Positions 12,201 to 18,874 of a stretch of 63,255 nt of DNA are shown here, in pieces. Made by a program: the position numbers and the translations under genes. Below the pieces are notes generated by a model. It did no database searches, was not told where the DNA came from, and saw nothing but the letters and a program-made list of their open reading frames with translations. Numbering within the stretch: the first letter of the stretch is position 1; every line of letters starts with the position of its first letter. This DNA is from Chrysochromulina tobinii (taxonomy: Eukaryota > Haptophyta > Prymnesiales > Chrysochromulinaceae): assembly GCA_001275005.1 (NCBI GenBank), contig JWZX01003271.1:1-63255 (forward strand), given 5' to 3'.

Positions 12201-14486
12201 CGACGAGAGGAAGCGGAAGGAACGGACGACGTTCCATCGGACGACAGCGACGATCACCGACGAGACACGGCACCTGATGCCACGCCTCAAGAGACCGGGA
12301 CCGGGGGGACGCAACTCGCACGGCGCAGGGGTACGTGGAATGGGAAACACTGGGCCAAGGAGGCATGGACCGGACCCGTCGCGGCCATGGAGTACGCGGC
12401 GGCGTGGCGCGAGGACCCCCCCGAGCGCCCACCGCGATCGACGGCGGCGGACGCCGCGCAGCGGAAGGCGCACCAAAGGTCCCTCGAAGGGAACCGGGAG
12501 GGCAACCGAAGAGCGGCGACCACGGCGATACGCGAAACCGCGCGACGTAGCGGCGGACTGTGGGGCGCCGCCGCAGACGCGGAGGCCGTGGACGACCAGA
12601 GACATGCCATAGCGCATCTTGCACACGCCGCGCGACAGTGGCACGCACGGGAACAGCCGGGACAGCGGCGGCGAGGAGGGACAGCGGCGACGCAAGCAGT
12701 CGCGGCGGCGGCAGATGCCCTGCAACGGAAACGGCCCGCAGCGGATACAGTGGACGCGGCCGCTCGCAAGCGGGCCATGCTCGACACCGCCCACATCATA
12801 GCCGCCACGAGGGCTCACCTCGAGCTCCCCGGTGACAACAGCGAGGCGCGGGCTCGACAGATGCTCCGACGTGCCACGGGGGGCTCCTCCGCGCCCATGG
12901 GGGGCCGCGGACTACAGGGCGCGGAGGTGCTCATGGAGACCGTGCTCGCAAGCCTGCCGGAAGTATCGGAAGCGGACGGTGAACTGTACCGCGAAGCGCC
13001 ACAAGCCGCGGGGATACTTGGAATACCGGATAGCGAGGCCCACACGACGATCTCCGAAGACGCGACGGAGAGGAGCGCCGTACGACGGATATCACTCGAC
13101 GTCGACATCTGGGTCGGAAACTTGCACGCGCAGGGTCGCGCAGCGCAGCGACCGGAGGGCGCGATAGACAGAAGGGTGGACCGGACGACGGCGTGCGGCA
13201 ACCCGTTCCTCATCGCCCCGAACAACGAACGCGAACGGAACGCCGCATGCAGAGCATACGCGGAACTGATCCATGGTGACCCGGAGAGTCCCGATGTCCG
13301 GAAACTCGCCACAGAATACGGCCTACGCGTCGACCTGAAGTTCGCCACACCAGAGGCGAAGCAGGCGCGGGACAACGCGCTCCGCCAACTCGAACGGGAC
13401 GTGCTGACCCTGCACCGGGGGACATCCATCCGCCTCATGTGCCACTGCGCCCCCAAACGGTGCCACGCGCACGCCATCGCAAGGGAGATCCGGCGGCGCC
13501 TCCGGACACGCGGCGTGGACATACACGTGGACGACGGGGGTTGGGAAGGACCACCAGAGGAACGCATGGACGCAGACATGCACGCGGACAATGAGGAGGC
13601 CGGAGAGATGACGGTCGACGGAACCGACGTCACCGCGGCGCGCCAAACAGACCCGGGGACACCGAGCCATACCCCCACCGACACAACGCGCGCCCCGAGG
13701 GCGCTCCCGGGAGACTGGGTGAGCCGCCTGTTCGACAAACTACTCGCTCACAAATACAACGGGCGCAACCAAAGGGCATACGAGGAATTCATGGCACAGA
13801 TGGCGACGAAGGCAGCGGGGACGGCGGCGTCCTCGGCAGAGACGGCGACGGAGGTTGCGACTTCGCGGGCGGGGGCGGACGGGGAAAGAGCGCGGGCGGC
13901 AGAGGACAGAGGGGCGGGGGCGGCGAATCGGAGGAAAGGTCCGGAGGCGTCGGAGAGGAAGAGGGCGGCGGTGACTAAGGCGGCGGCGGAGAGGGAGCAG
14001 AGAGCGAGGGAGGTAGCGGAGAGGGGGAAGGGGTCGGTGGAGATGGCGAGGGGGGCGGCGGAGGAGACGGCGAAGGGAACGGAGGTGCCGAGAGCGGGGA
14101 CGACGACGACGACGACGACGGCGACAAGGGAAGCGACGACGGCGCAGGTGCTAGCGGAGGCAGAGACGACGGCGGCGGCGGACGAGTGGGCACGTCCGCG
14201 CGACACATTAGAACCAGACGACAGCCACGAGAACGGAACAGCCCAAGCAACACGGCCGAAGACCGCGCACGGCGACAGGGACGACAACGAACGGGCGCAC
14301 GGACACGACGGCACAACCAGGGGACGGGATGACGGAACGGAGGACACGAGGGCGGAGCAGCGAGCGGGGGGGGACGGCGACACGACAGGCGGCGTCAAGA
14401 TTCGCGCGCCACGCGTCCGGAACGAAGAATACCGGGCAGCGAAGCGCCGTCGCAACGACAAGTACCAGGGGGGCAAGGCGACGTGA
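78..14486 (+). CDS. Giant non-LTR retrotransposon polyprotein (endonuclease, reverse transcriptase, RNase H, J domain, DUF4326-like)
   Basis: One uninterrupted frame of 4,802 codons. The first ATG at 78 lies in DNA antisense to the TTLL gene, so the true start is probably after base 258. Domains in order: an exonuclease-endonuclease-phosphatase domain at about residues 830-1050 (ILQETH with Glu857, GGD at 982-984, IDH at 1038-1040; the usual GDFN box reads GGDLQ); a reverse transcriptase at about 1460-1800 (motif A Asp1619 in FVDKGGFF, motif B GNGQGDS, motif C FADD at 1723-1726); RNase H at about 2920-3075 with candidate catalytic Asp2926, Glu2970, Asp2992 and Asp3066; a C2HC finger near base 9,670; a J domain with HPD at 3687-3689; and a DUF4326-like domain at about 4343-4480 with CHC..KRCH. 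The EN-RT-RNase H order is that of LINE-type elements. Long Ala/Arg/Glu-rich spacers separate the domains. It is three to four times the usual ORF2 length. Confidence 0.85.
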   Translation: MMYVVGKNLYGLPHARSILLRLRAVPALRTSSSMPGKWLIFCMRPSWPTRLLVTARSVQHNGSGDGSAGTNDRGEDGGSGDEGEEGGCGGSNGNGRAGGGANITFGCASGRDGGGDYRYGGGGGDGSRSATGADDAGAGGRGTSANNGESDGGGDDRGRAKTPRRTEKRVGILRTLLTLMQLAAVEIGNPRTHRTPRRPSRPQADQHTGTPERAAARVAAPMAIWTEDGGSYRGDDRGIGGDGQGGRGADDSDQHDGDRGHGGGGWLATVIAQMLRHRQESRRRTSILNMVALNIALWHGAATWAARATMADVYAWAIRAPAHVLVLGTDPSGTRALERAVQAWRTATAQACDGEGALIITATRIGLNGPWQAIFAPKDADAHSLLRLVRQGVTLSRTEAIAQLAPVRHAVGTAPAITFIPRLAAAAPSGAGPSGNEPTMTANAKGKLPVRQSRDHPREGPADPTAGRRTASEVAWATRTMQEEGYTVTGGIRPQDARALARYVSTGTDDTEHAMRFDEAAIRAYIQEVGGGHADDAYTTAMLKRAFAEHVRLRRGVEYAHGLTRAYLTGGDTTADEPQHVWPFDGVQLRSDPGARRHHCEWAEGATGTVIRSAARGDWTVRLDGTGASYEVDVPGTAVHLLTARGYSAGDVAIAARVIGTDRTATGASESTHTHNAVLLLQRTHNNGGKDVATWTAYRGEDMATVTVSEADLRRAPWQARSRERPEDSPKGGEALVAMAQRAYAITGEWGEDAITHMRSAARGKGLAISDSEAKAALAEARRRWQGGHSCARMVTLNHGGIVMRLREATAATPGVRRMATASDSQDTAALSWEADARLWRTMHTLAANNDIVILQETHLPERDPEGLSSRVKQALTCGEFSGWNVAESPAPEDDTFAGILMWWNAATVELTGIEVLVPGRLQRARVRIRADGTELLVVNAYVPTRRGNPNARQAAVLESVRAHIQNAIDKADEDGDEIAIGGDLQAQSTDALDARKVTGSNEYNAWLDALCADNCLVSVGDDDPTYSAGAGGPQTTIDHWLVSSGLTSRSTAEVGAGADGLAGDTAGAHGHHSLQLSLALRTADAEEMEEEWERREPQVPPMDEDEWSVFHAKEEDTAREAVDTADNEHRKEVEHKGIGSFGLAARRLGAIEGALKGLVSDIQDLSSKTGPQQGTKIGRLHARMLRWRRWLRICDGSKYFPDTHPMFRTDNCADVLGDAPERDESVRSAIRSSTPGVPRRNALREACRRRFLHARDKYESAVTAGAVDTDRVRTRLLEDIRKAVEDGRDPRWECFRAVGRAKAALAGKRTAPRLDQPGMRTIKRTGATVAETGTGPVLHAIHDESVVMHQERGASAAGALIAQERMAAAGLPAPWPHTVHERREDAEVAAADEARAMHEERLRAAWAQWHADTAVAPDATYDPWEAIHTASYPPLVDALRKEMTILITNDGIDRGLQRFRARQGVGVGGFSGIWVARASDATRQRYATALRDIAADVLVAADALERARNPQERRVAVELIRAAAPPGWTQWIIMLLTKPGKALDVLSKRRDICLQPHSLKLCANAVASHYVELQEHVQPEANTGFRERGAATTTALWLGLTKEEAASERKGWYCGFVDKGGFFQSCVRRAQRVVEARFGVPTSVTNLIMAIHEALVVRYDSGMGITHGTESHVGNGQGDSIAPMRSMIPLAIETRAVEWLVAGFQFAAPRGVQRTRTPQGWFADDGAFVVDSLRALQQAFTVSSAMARVLGFTVGIDVDAKGVPTGDKTGWMGSEWRDGQWVEAGDAVTIRLIDGRAVPRVQGYYKHLGIRQTPKADWAVARQVVTHRCGGIASALSRLGVLTAEEFIDTVDAATTTVVAYYGAAFPIGRKACETIDVAKRRGLARMGHAGERTSRWLAHAPRPLGLGMAITWAHAAAALVVEVDRAINMPETAPAHVAVTSRLAKEFWRWGWRPSTGAQVPLAWNPTWIHDTLTEEGIIEAWQLYLQTAKVRTSSSTTGNGCADALAPNYRLPDDPLGADAPIWEREGRTYGRRLARLGGTLRRHFLADDGGWRSEKELGEYLGRGGRIVGGRRIGAKLTTAEAQEYRTLLQQLHPDENEWASDQRPGPRERPAEVHAVEVLSAGGNEYRGTEYLLEYNDGTVRWERRPRAMAPGLTRKMRAARAQHLEEGELTIAQHIEGRLGGTRGALWLATKAPLSVGARHVQDILAEAAKELGEGWFRPPIVAERTAARMGPGTGNAQGARLAATEAHAAAARADGATADGSETPGARAALAEKAEAAWAWAAVMDVYATSLEAPANERDARQQSVDRAYAEWIAASARAATGATAQAVIEWAQALPEHDMAADTNAEGAYAAAEADERSPAKRFRPSARPECFMGSVGPGGADGRKRRQPSLELSEAQRQAAGSLPQCMPIPEENDMEQDPRVAWDGTWRQCGMHVERVERMWNIAPRRLGWKLTSEQLTQIQRQHDAALVRKAATRRTHHTSDAHPIAGTLAEETPTAEHDSSAPAYGTNHRQRQMAEAMAAEERADDAADAALEDEWGMTDWSAAEIEAAERDAAATGSMDDDTRDGWDAIAAMEAYEDAETAAEAYLREDTAAPHGRERADGLTDAQQRHIATQRVLALERKQRREAEESQSNADALAAKTAEAEQEWRHRKAEALEARQAANARMLASEGARTLSWATNYQEASSKDMERNAAARRVDLARAAEQTARDACAHLTGETTRRLQKARAELARLKGTDGDEAGITDAERAALEQDEREDEALRETARQQAAAQVAAAQADRAKRASVAETADRLRAAREATTEALHAINGSEAHAKRRERQEGERAEEEARYAHVEYWDTLTPEQRAAILASPTLRLCVRHREMEQRESMRATDSRIDISMEPKERRNMDTAHTKRAAAIGLAIERRYGIRYAYAVDGSKDDAEAWGEHATGERAAAWGAWDGITAYGGALPPGTGNQEAELYAIERVLARHTRGDRILLMCDCQAALALIEAAWRSGRAGTGSPATGKTGGLLVEAIIRHRLRITSRERDDTPRGCVCFMWVKAHGGGVVPNAYADAIAKSCLTAEVDYATVDDPYRALPRACLYMAQPEPRDDTWEMGNRRFSCITADRSLRNLIIDGITRQVIAQLPRQSHAKCDERVVAAATCTGGRPAGATTGAGPKHGMTEPTGTGRAMRLRSDDLRQRHDECPLCKEQGPHEGVHVLRCAGIPPEHRDAAVTQMVAALAAAADSLPSGNRRAPAENTLQAWREAAHRAGQYGAVAALGQPPTGEETRAPQNAREWARSGWRRKGDLYELDLHSETEKADWRIAVWGAIAVRSAYASAAKAASAEHATAEVKQACEEATRRLEDGPLGSASRAAGDAAVDEHTDAPHITPRTDGGGIGAVRLRFTQLQPHHLAHTRDWTERRSWLPAARAKAGTTAWSAHAHRGFRSEGGAAGRKEEQAVAVDAQDAVYKIAAPAAWPWLVEYEMDGYEATRPDGTEGARTLTTLRLGHAEGANTVIVSTRYVRANGQRYQDGGNAITIETELMGDADGKGMRAMFWDIALGGHETTHGAQATVRRAAAAAASRCLGDADGTQWRALRCAMGGEIPPPTICERMEAIRARKAAGDAAATAAEARTRAALNDAQHEQDPTPAPTRITNGAERLRKAAAELGVHVDAPRQALRRAYLREALDAHPDKGGSDLAFQKLREAFQELEGATEEARQGAAQEIRDGHDTAERTRHDARQGTERAEARLSDVIAKARAAAAQCAEAEWVPTWKATAQHLRDAGGAFMLLWTRYQGCVIRHLNALAREVPGANYRTHGERQAAAAVVRRAEQRHARECAKQQAVDEMRRAEQRVLHERRKAAEAAADLLRRQGALAYAEAARLDGATLTQDYRVKLPWAMWPKEAESERYELYEIAEIDTECTYVVLERTGASYAERRRPIRKGARPHWNRFTVDWDCFTGVRRYGTNQRGVIIVHEDATEGTSAEDEGTDEEERQQQGLEARRAAHRAARLMGIARATDRDAAKLLHEEEQLGRGHTAAEDALRREEAEGTDDVPSDDSDDHRRDTAPDATPQETGTGGTQLARRRGTWNGKHWAKEAWTGPVAAMEYAAAWREDPPERPPRSTAADAAQRKAHQRSLEGNREGNRRAATTAIRETARRSGGLWGAAADAEAVDDQRHAIAHLAHAARQWHAREQPGQRRRGGTAATQAVAAAADALQRKRPAADTVDAAARKRAMLDTAHIIAATRAHLELPGDNSEARARQMLRRATGGSSAPMGGRGLQGAEVLMETVLASLPEVSEADGELYREAPQAAGILGIPDSEAHTTISEDATERSAVRRISLDVDIWVGNLHAQGRAAQRPEGAIDRRVDRTTACGNPFLIAPNNERERNAACRAYAELIHGDPESPDVRKLATEYGLRVDLKFATPEAKQARDNALRQLERDVLTLHRGTSIRLMCHCAPKRCHAHAIAREIRRRLRTRGVDIHVDDGGWEGPPEERMDADMHADNEEAGEMTVDGTDVTAARQTDPGTPSHTPTDTTRAPRALPGDWVSRLFDKLLAHKYNGRNQRAYEEFMAQMATKAAGTAASSAETATEVATSRAGADGERARAAEDRGAGAANRRKGPEASERKRAAVTKAAAEREQRAREVAERGKGSVEMARGAAEETAKGTEVPRAGTTTTTTTATREATTAQVLAEAETTAAADEWARPRDTLEPDDSHENGTAQATRPKTAHGDRDDNERAHGHDGTTRGRDDGTEDTRAEQRAGGDGDTTGGVKIRAPRVRNEEYRAAKRRRNDKYQGGKAT

Positions 14487-15240
14487 GCCACAGGAGGACT
14501 GTTAGCGCCCGCACAACCAGGGCAATCCCAGGGCCCCCCCTACGAGTATAACGGCAGCCAAGATCGGCCTCTGGCTCCCTAAGCACGAGAGCAAAGACAA
14601 ATACGAGGACCAGGCAACATGTCCTACCAGGGGGGTAACGGCGATCGCGCAACCAGGCTAATCCGTGCGGGCTTCCTACGAGCGCACGAGGGGCGCCGAC
14701 CGGCCTCGCATCTTCAAGAACACGACAAGCGGTACGACGAGTACGAGGACGAGACGACGTGTACTACCGGGGGACTGATGGCGTTCGCGCAGTCAGGCTG
14801 ATCCCAGCGTGCTCCCCTACGAAGGCGACGGCGACACGGAACGGCCTCGAGCTCCACACGCACAAGCGGAACAACAAGCACGGGGACGAGACGACGTGTA
14901 CTACCGGGGGACTGATGGCGTTCGCGCAGTCAGGCTGATCCCAACGTGCTCCTTACCGCGGGGGCCGACGACTCGATACTACCGGGGGACTGGTAGCGCT
15001 AGCGCAGCCAGGCTGATCCCAGCGTGCTCCACTTACCACTACGAGACAAACGCGACGCCGATCCGCCCTCGGTTTTAAAAACAAAACAAACGCTCGCAGG
15101 TTTTTTCCTCCCCACTTCACTAAAAGCATATCAAGGCAAGGACGGGCCGCGCCTAGCAATAGGTTCCCAGAGCCTAAATGTAACCGGGTAACCGGGTTCG
15201 CAGTCTACTTAATTAGAATTTAATATTGAATTTCGGATCG
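259..15240 (+). mobile_element. LINE-like non-LTR retroelement (approximate limits)
   Basis: The left limit is set where TTLL similarity ends on the opposite strand (about 258). The right limit is set after the 3' repeats and an A/T-rich stretch (about 15,205-15,235), before the next gene. No long terminal repeats were seen and no clear target-site duplication could be identified by eye, as expected if the 5' end is variable. The element is intact in the sense that the RT and RNase H catalytic residues are present and the 14.4 kb frame has no stop, which suggests recent activity. The exact ends are uncertain by tens to hundreds of bases. Confidence 0.55.
14461..15030 (+). repeat. Degenerate tandem repeats in the 3' region of the retroelement
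   Basis: Five related blocks start near 14,461, 14,621, 14,761, 14,897 and 14,977. Each has a TACTACCGGGGG-like head followed by a GGCGTTCGCGCAGTCAGGCT-like core and a GTGCTCC-type end. The third and fourth blocks are nearly identical over about 60 bases including upstream flank; the others are diverged. Spacing is 80-160 bases. Repeated 3' tails in non-LTR elements can serve as reverse transcriptase recognition sites; that role here is inference. Confidence 0.75.
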
Positions 15241-15373
15241 TTACATCCACTGGCAGGGGCACATCCTCTCTAGGTGCCGGTTGGCGCTGGGGAGGATCGA
15301 CTGCAAAAGCCAACATTTGCACTCCGCATCATCGTCGGATCCATACCAGTGGTGACGACCCACAACGGGCCGT
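15031..15373. other. Element tail and intergenic DNA
   Basis: Contains an A-rich run (about 15,075-15,090), a TAACCGGG doublet near 15,180 and an A/T-rich stretch near 15,205-15,235 that may be the end of the retroelement. No convincing gene was seen. Confidence 0.4.
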
Positions 15374-15919
15374 CTATAGCACCCAAACGTCGTTCCCCTT
15401 CTTCTGCTTGAACCCGCATGCAAGCAGCGCCTCCTGCGCAATCGCCAGGTCGACCGCCGCATAGGGCGCGCCGTTGACCACAAATACGGCCGCCTCTTTC
15501 AGACCGGGGAGCATGATTTTCACCGAGCCCTGCACCGGCAGGGTGTCGGTGAAGCCAAACACCCAGGGTAACATGTACACGATTGCTGTGGTAATCACGG
15601 ATGGATTGCCCAATACGTCGCCCTTGAGGTATGCGCGCGCTTTGGCACGGGCGATGGGTGCCATCATAGCTACTTCGTTATTGTACCCATACATTTCCTC
15701 GAGCTGGCCGTTGAAGAGCGATGCGCGTACCTTGACACCGTGACGGTCTTCAGCAGCTGCAAGTGCCATCGGCAACGTCTTGGCTGCCTTTGCTCCGCTC
15801 TTTGGCAGAGGCGCATTTGCCATCGGGGGCGCAAAGGGACCTAGCGGCCCAATGACGCCCAGGAAAATGGCTGCTATCGCCATGGCCAAATAGTCCCGGG
15901 TCCGGAGGGGCTCGGCCAT
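15374..15919 (-). CDS. Small protein with N-terminal membrane segment, unknown function
   Basis: A 181-residue frame starting at the ATG at 15,919 (MAEPLRTRDY). The frame stays open far upstream through the antisense of the PRMT7 gene, but that extension has no sensible composition. Residues about 10-30 are hydrophobic (LAMAIAAIFLGVIGPLG), consistent with a signal peptide or anchor. A second hydrophobic stretch (TTAIVYMLPWVFGF) lies mid-protein. The C-terminal half (EAAVFVVNGAPYAAVDLAI...) looks like a folded domain. I do not recognise the family. It shares a 150-base divergent promoter region with the PRMT7 gene at 16,070; a plastid or endomembrane location is a guess from the N-terminus. 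Confidence 0.6.
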   Translation of the reverse strand: MAEPLRTRDYLAMAIAAIFLGVIGPLGPFAPPMANAPLPKSGAKAAKTLPMALAAAEDRHGVKVRASLFNGQLEEMYGYNNEVAMMAPIARAKARAYLKGDVLGNPSVITTAIVYMLPWVFGFTDTLPVQGSVKIMLPGLKEAAVFVVNGAPYAAVDLAIAQEALLACGFKQKKGNDVWVL

Positions 15920-16069
15920 TGTGAACCGAAGAGATCGGAGCTCGTCTCGCGACTCCGATTGTTCACACGCGTGTTGAAATCGAAACTCGCACTCAGCGCG
16001 CTGGCCGGGATGAAATTTGTTCTGTGTCATTGGGGCTTTTCGGCGAGTTGCGGAATTCGCGCTTGCAAC

Positions 16070-17121
16070 ATGAGCGACGTCGATCTTGTGGACTGCCAGC
16101 TCGCCGACCTCCTTCCCGACGCGACGATCGACGACTGCCTCGTGATCGCGCCTAACGACGAGGAGGATGCGGTACCGAGTGTCGCTGCCGCCGAGCGCGT
16201 ACTTGAGGCGCGTGGCGTCAACATGGACGGCAGCGGTGGCCTGGCGTGGGCGGAGGCAGCTGAGGGCGCCGTGGTCGCTCGCAAGTACCGCATGATGTCG
16301 GCGATGCTCAAGGACGGGCCACGCAATGCGGCATATGCCGCGGCCATCGAGGAGGCGGTGCGTACGCACCTCGCGCGGCATGGCGCGCCGCCGCTCGTTC
16401 TTGACATTGGCACCGGCTTTGGCCTGCTTGGCATGGTCGCAGCACGCGCGGGCGCGCTCGTCGTCGGCTGCGAGATGAACACGGCGGTTGCCGCAGTGTG
16501 CGAGCGCGTGGTCGAGCGCAATGGACTGGCTGCACGCATGCAGGTCCTCCCTCGGCGCTCCGACGAGCTCACGCCGCACGTTCTGGACGGGCGGCGATTT
16601 GACCTCATCGTGACCGAGACGCTCGATAGCGAGCTGCTGCGCGAGGGGATCGTGCCGACGCTCCGGCATGCACAGGCGGTGCTGCTCGCGCCGGGTGGCC
16701 GCATCGTGCCCGCGCGCGCTCACCTGTACTGCGAGCTCGTCGCCCTCGACGCCACCACAGCGCCGTGCCTTTCCACACTCAACTCGGAGGCCGTGCTCGA
16801 ATGGGAGACGCTCGCTCCCACCACGGCGTCCGAGCTGGCAGACGCGGTGGATGCGGCCGGCGTGACGGTCTATGCCGCGCCGCTGGCCGCCTTGGACGCC
16901 TTTTGCAACCCTGACGAGATGCACACGCCCCTTCGGGTGCAGGCTGATGCGTTGCGGGCGAGCGGCGCGCTGCGTTCGCTCGCGGGACCAGTCAAACTGC
17001 ACTCGATCGCGCTGGCACAAGCCGAGACGCTGCCGGAGCGGGTGGAGGTGCGGCGTGAGGTGCAGGTGCATGCCGCAGGCCGGGCGGAGGGTTTGCTCGT
17101 CTGGTGGAGCCTCGAGTGTAG

Positions 17122-17174
<53 letters not shown>

Positions 17175-17755
17175 GCGAGGGCGGCGGTAGCAATGGCGTC
17201 GGCACCGGCGCGCCTTGCGTGGCTTCCATCGGCCCCACCCCAGGTGCGCCGTGGCAAGACCACTGGCACGCATGCCTCTACCCTATAGGGGCGCCGGCAG
17301 AGCTCAGCGAGGGGATGTGTGTGGCACTCCTCTCCCGCCACATTGACGAGTTGCATGCAGTCCAACTTGAACGACCCTCCGGAGCCGAACCTACCGCCGC
17401 CGCCGCTGCCTGCGCCGCATCCTCTCCCGCCACCGATTCGGCTGCCGCGGAACCCTCCTCAAAGCGAGCGCGGGTGGCGGCTCGGGGGATGGCTCGGGGG
17501 ATGGCACGGCCGCGATTGGACTTGCGACTGGCGTACGCGCCCGCCGACGAGGCCGCTGCGCCCGGGGCCATGGAGCGCGTCTTCGCATTGTGCACTCGCT
17601 CACGCACCACTGCCCTGATGCATGAGCTGCGACGGGGCCTTGCACGCGCGCCGGCCGGCGCGGCCGCCGTCGACGTCAACGACGGCTCGCTGTGCGCATG
17701 CCTCCTCGCCGGCCTACTTCGAAGTGATGGCGGCGGCGGCGGCGGCGGCGTCTTA

Positions 17756-17791
<36 letters not shown>

Positions 17792-18667
17792 AGCGGCAGG
17801 AGCGGGGGCGGCGGCAGGAGTGGCAGAGCGGCACGCGTGGTGCTCAGCCTCGAGAACCTCGAGAGTTCCCCACACGTGGCGACACGCCTGTGGCGCCGCT
17901 TTGTCGAACGGCTAGTGGACACGCTGGGCGCGCCGTATGTTCACTTGACCGAGACACGTGCCGACCAGACCGTGCAGATGAGGGAGGCCATTATTCAGGC
18001 GCTCGCGGGTGCTGATGATTTGGGCGGCGCTGACAGTGAAGAGGGCGCTGACAGTGAAGGCGGCCTCATCGGGATGATCATGGCCGAACCCTATTATCAC
18101 TGCTGCGCCGGCCGCGCCTCCCTGAGCGCGCTCCTCTTCTACGCCCAAGTACGCGTCCTCCGCCCCCTCTGCCACCCAGAGGGCTGCGCGGTGGTGCCGC
18201 GGCGCGCGGTCCTTACGGCGGTGGGCATCCGCTTCGGCTCCCTCGGGCGTGCGCACGGACTCCTGGGCCGCGGGGTGTGCGGCCTCGACCACAGCGCCCT
18301 CGATGAAGCGTGGGCTAGCTGGCACCGCTCGCCGTACGTCTACCATTTATGGCAGTATGAGCATCAGGTCGTCTCGGCCACGCCGCTCGTGCTACTCACA
18401 CTCGACTATGAGGCCGCCGCCGCCGCCGGCGGGGCGTTGGGATGGGCAGCGGACGCCGTACCGGTGACGCACACAATGCATCTCCGGCCGGGGGCCACCG
18501 GCATCGATGCTGTCGCAGTCACTGTCGACTTTGGCCTCGGGCCTGCAGGAGACACTCCCCATGACGGGCACGAGGTCTTCTTCCTGCCACAGCGGCGCGA
18601 AGGCGACGCGCCGCTCATGATGTCCGCCACGGTGGAAGGCGGCGCGCTCAAGCTTGAGTTCTGCTAG
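16070..18667 (+). CDS. PRMT7: Protein arginine N-methyltransferase, PRMT7 type
   Basis: 865 residues from the ATG at 16,070 (MSDVDLVD); an earlier in-frame start would run into the divergent neighbour. The N-terminal core has the SAM-binding motif VLDIGTGFGLLGMVAARAG, the acidic ribose-binding position (GCEMN) and a PRMT7-like loop TETLDSELLREGIVPTL that replaces the double-E loop of other PRMTs. The C-terminal half is a second, degenerate methyltransferase core ending in an LWQYEHQ...LLTLDYE segment, matching the tandem-core layout of PRMT7. PRMT7 enzymes make monomethylarginine on histones, RNA-binding and other proteins. Unusual features are a run of Gly-Glu repeats near 17,120-17,190 and a poly-Gly insert encoded by a GGC tract at about 17,728-17,795; both lie in linkers. 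Confidence 0.85.
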
Positions 18668-18874
18668 GCGCGTAGCAGTTTTGGTATATCCGTCTTGGAT
18701 TCTCCTTTACATGCCCGAACCCTGTGAGCTCGGCTGCGTCGCCGACGAAGCGTCGTTTTGGGCGGCCACGGCTTTCGAGTAAGTTTGAGTTTGAAGTGCG
18801 GAGGGTCGCAGCAACACACATGGACATCGGCACCCTCGCGCTGCCGGCGCCGGTGCCCTGCGGGCTCAGTCGCC

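Noticed and set aside
15920-17365. Upstream extension of the small minus-strand protein at 15,374-15,919
   Set aside because: It is open only because it is antisense to the PRMT7 coding region; its composition is His/Arg-rich without motifs, and the ATG at 15,919 gives a sensible hydrophobic start.
17728-17795. GGC tract as a possible regulatory or quadruplex element
   Set aside because: It is in frame and encodes a poly-Gly linker between the two PRMT7 cores; the coding explanation is enough.
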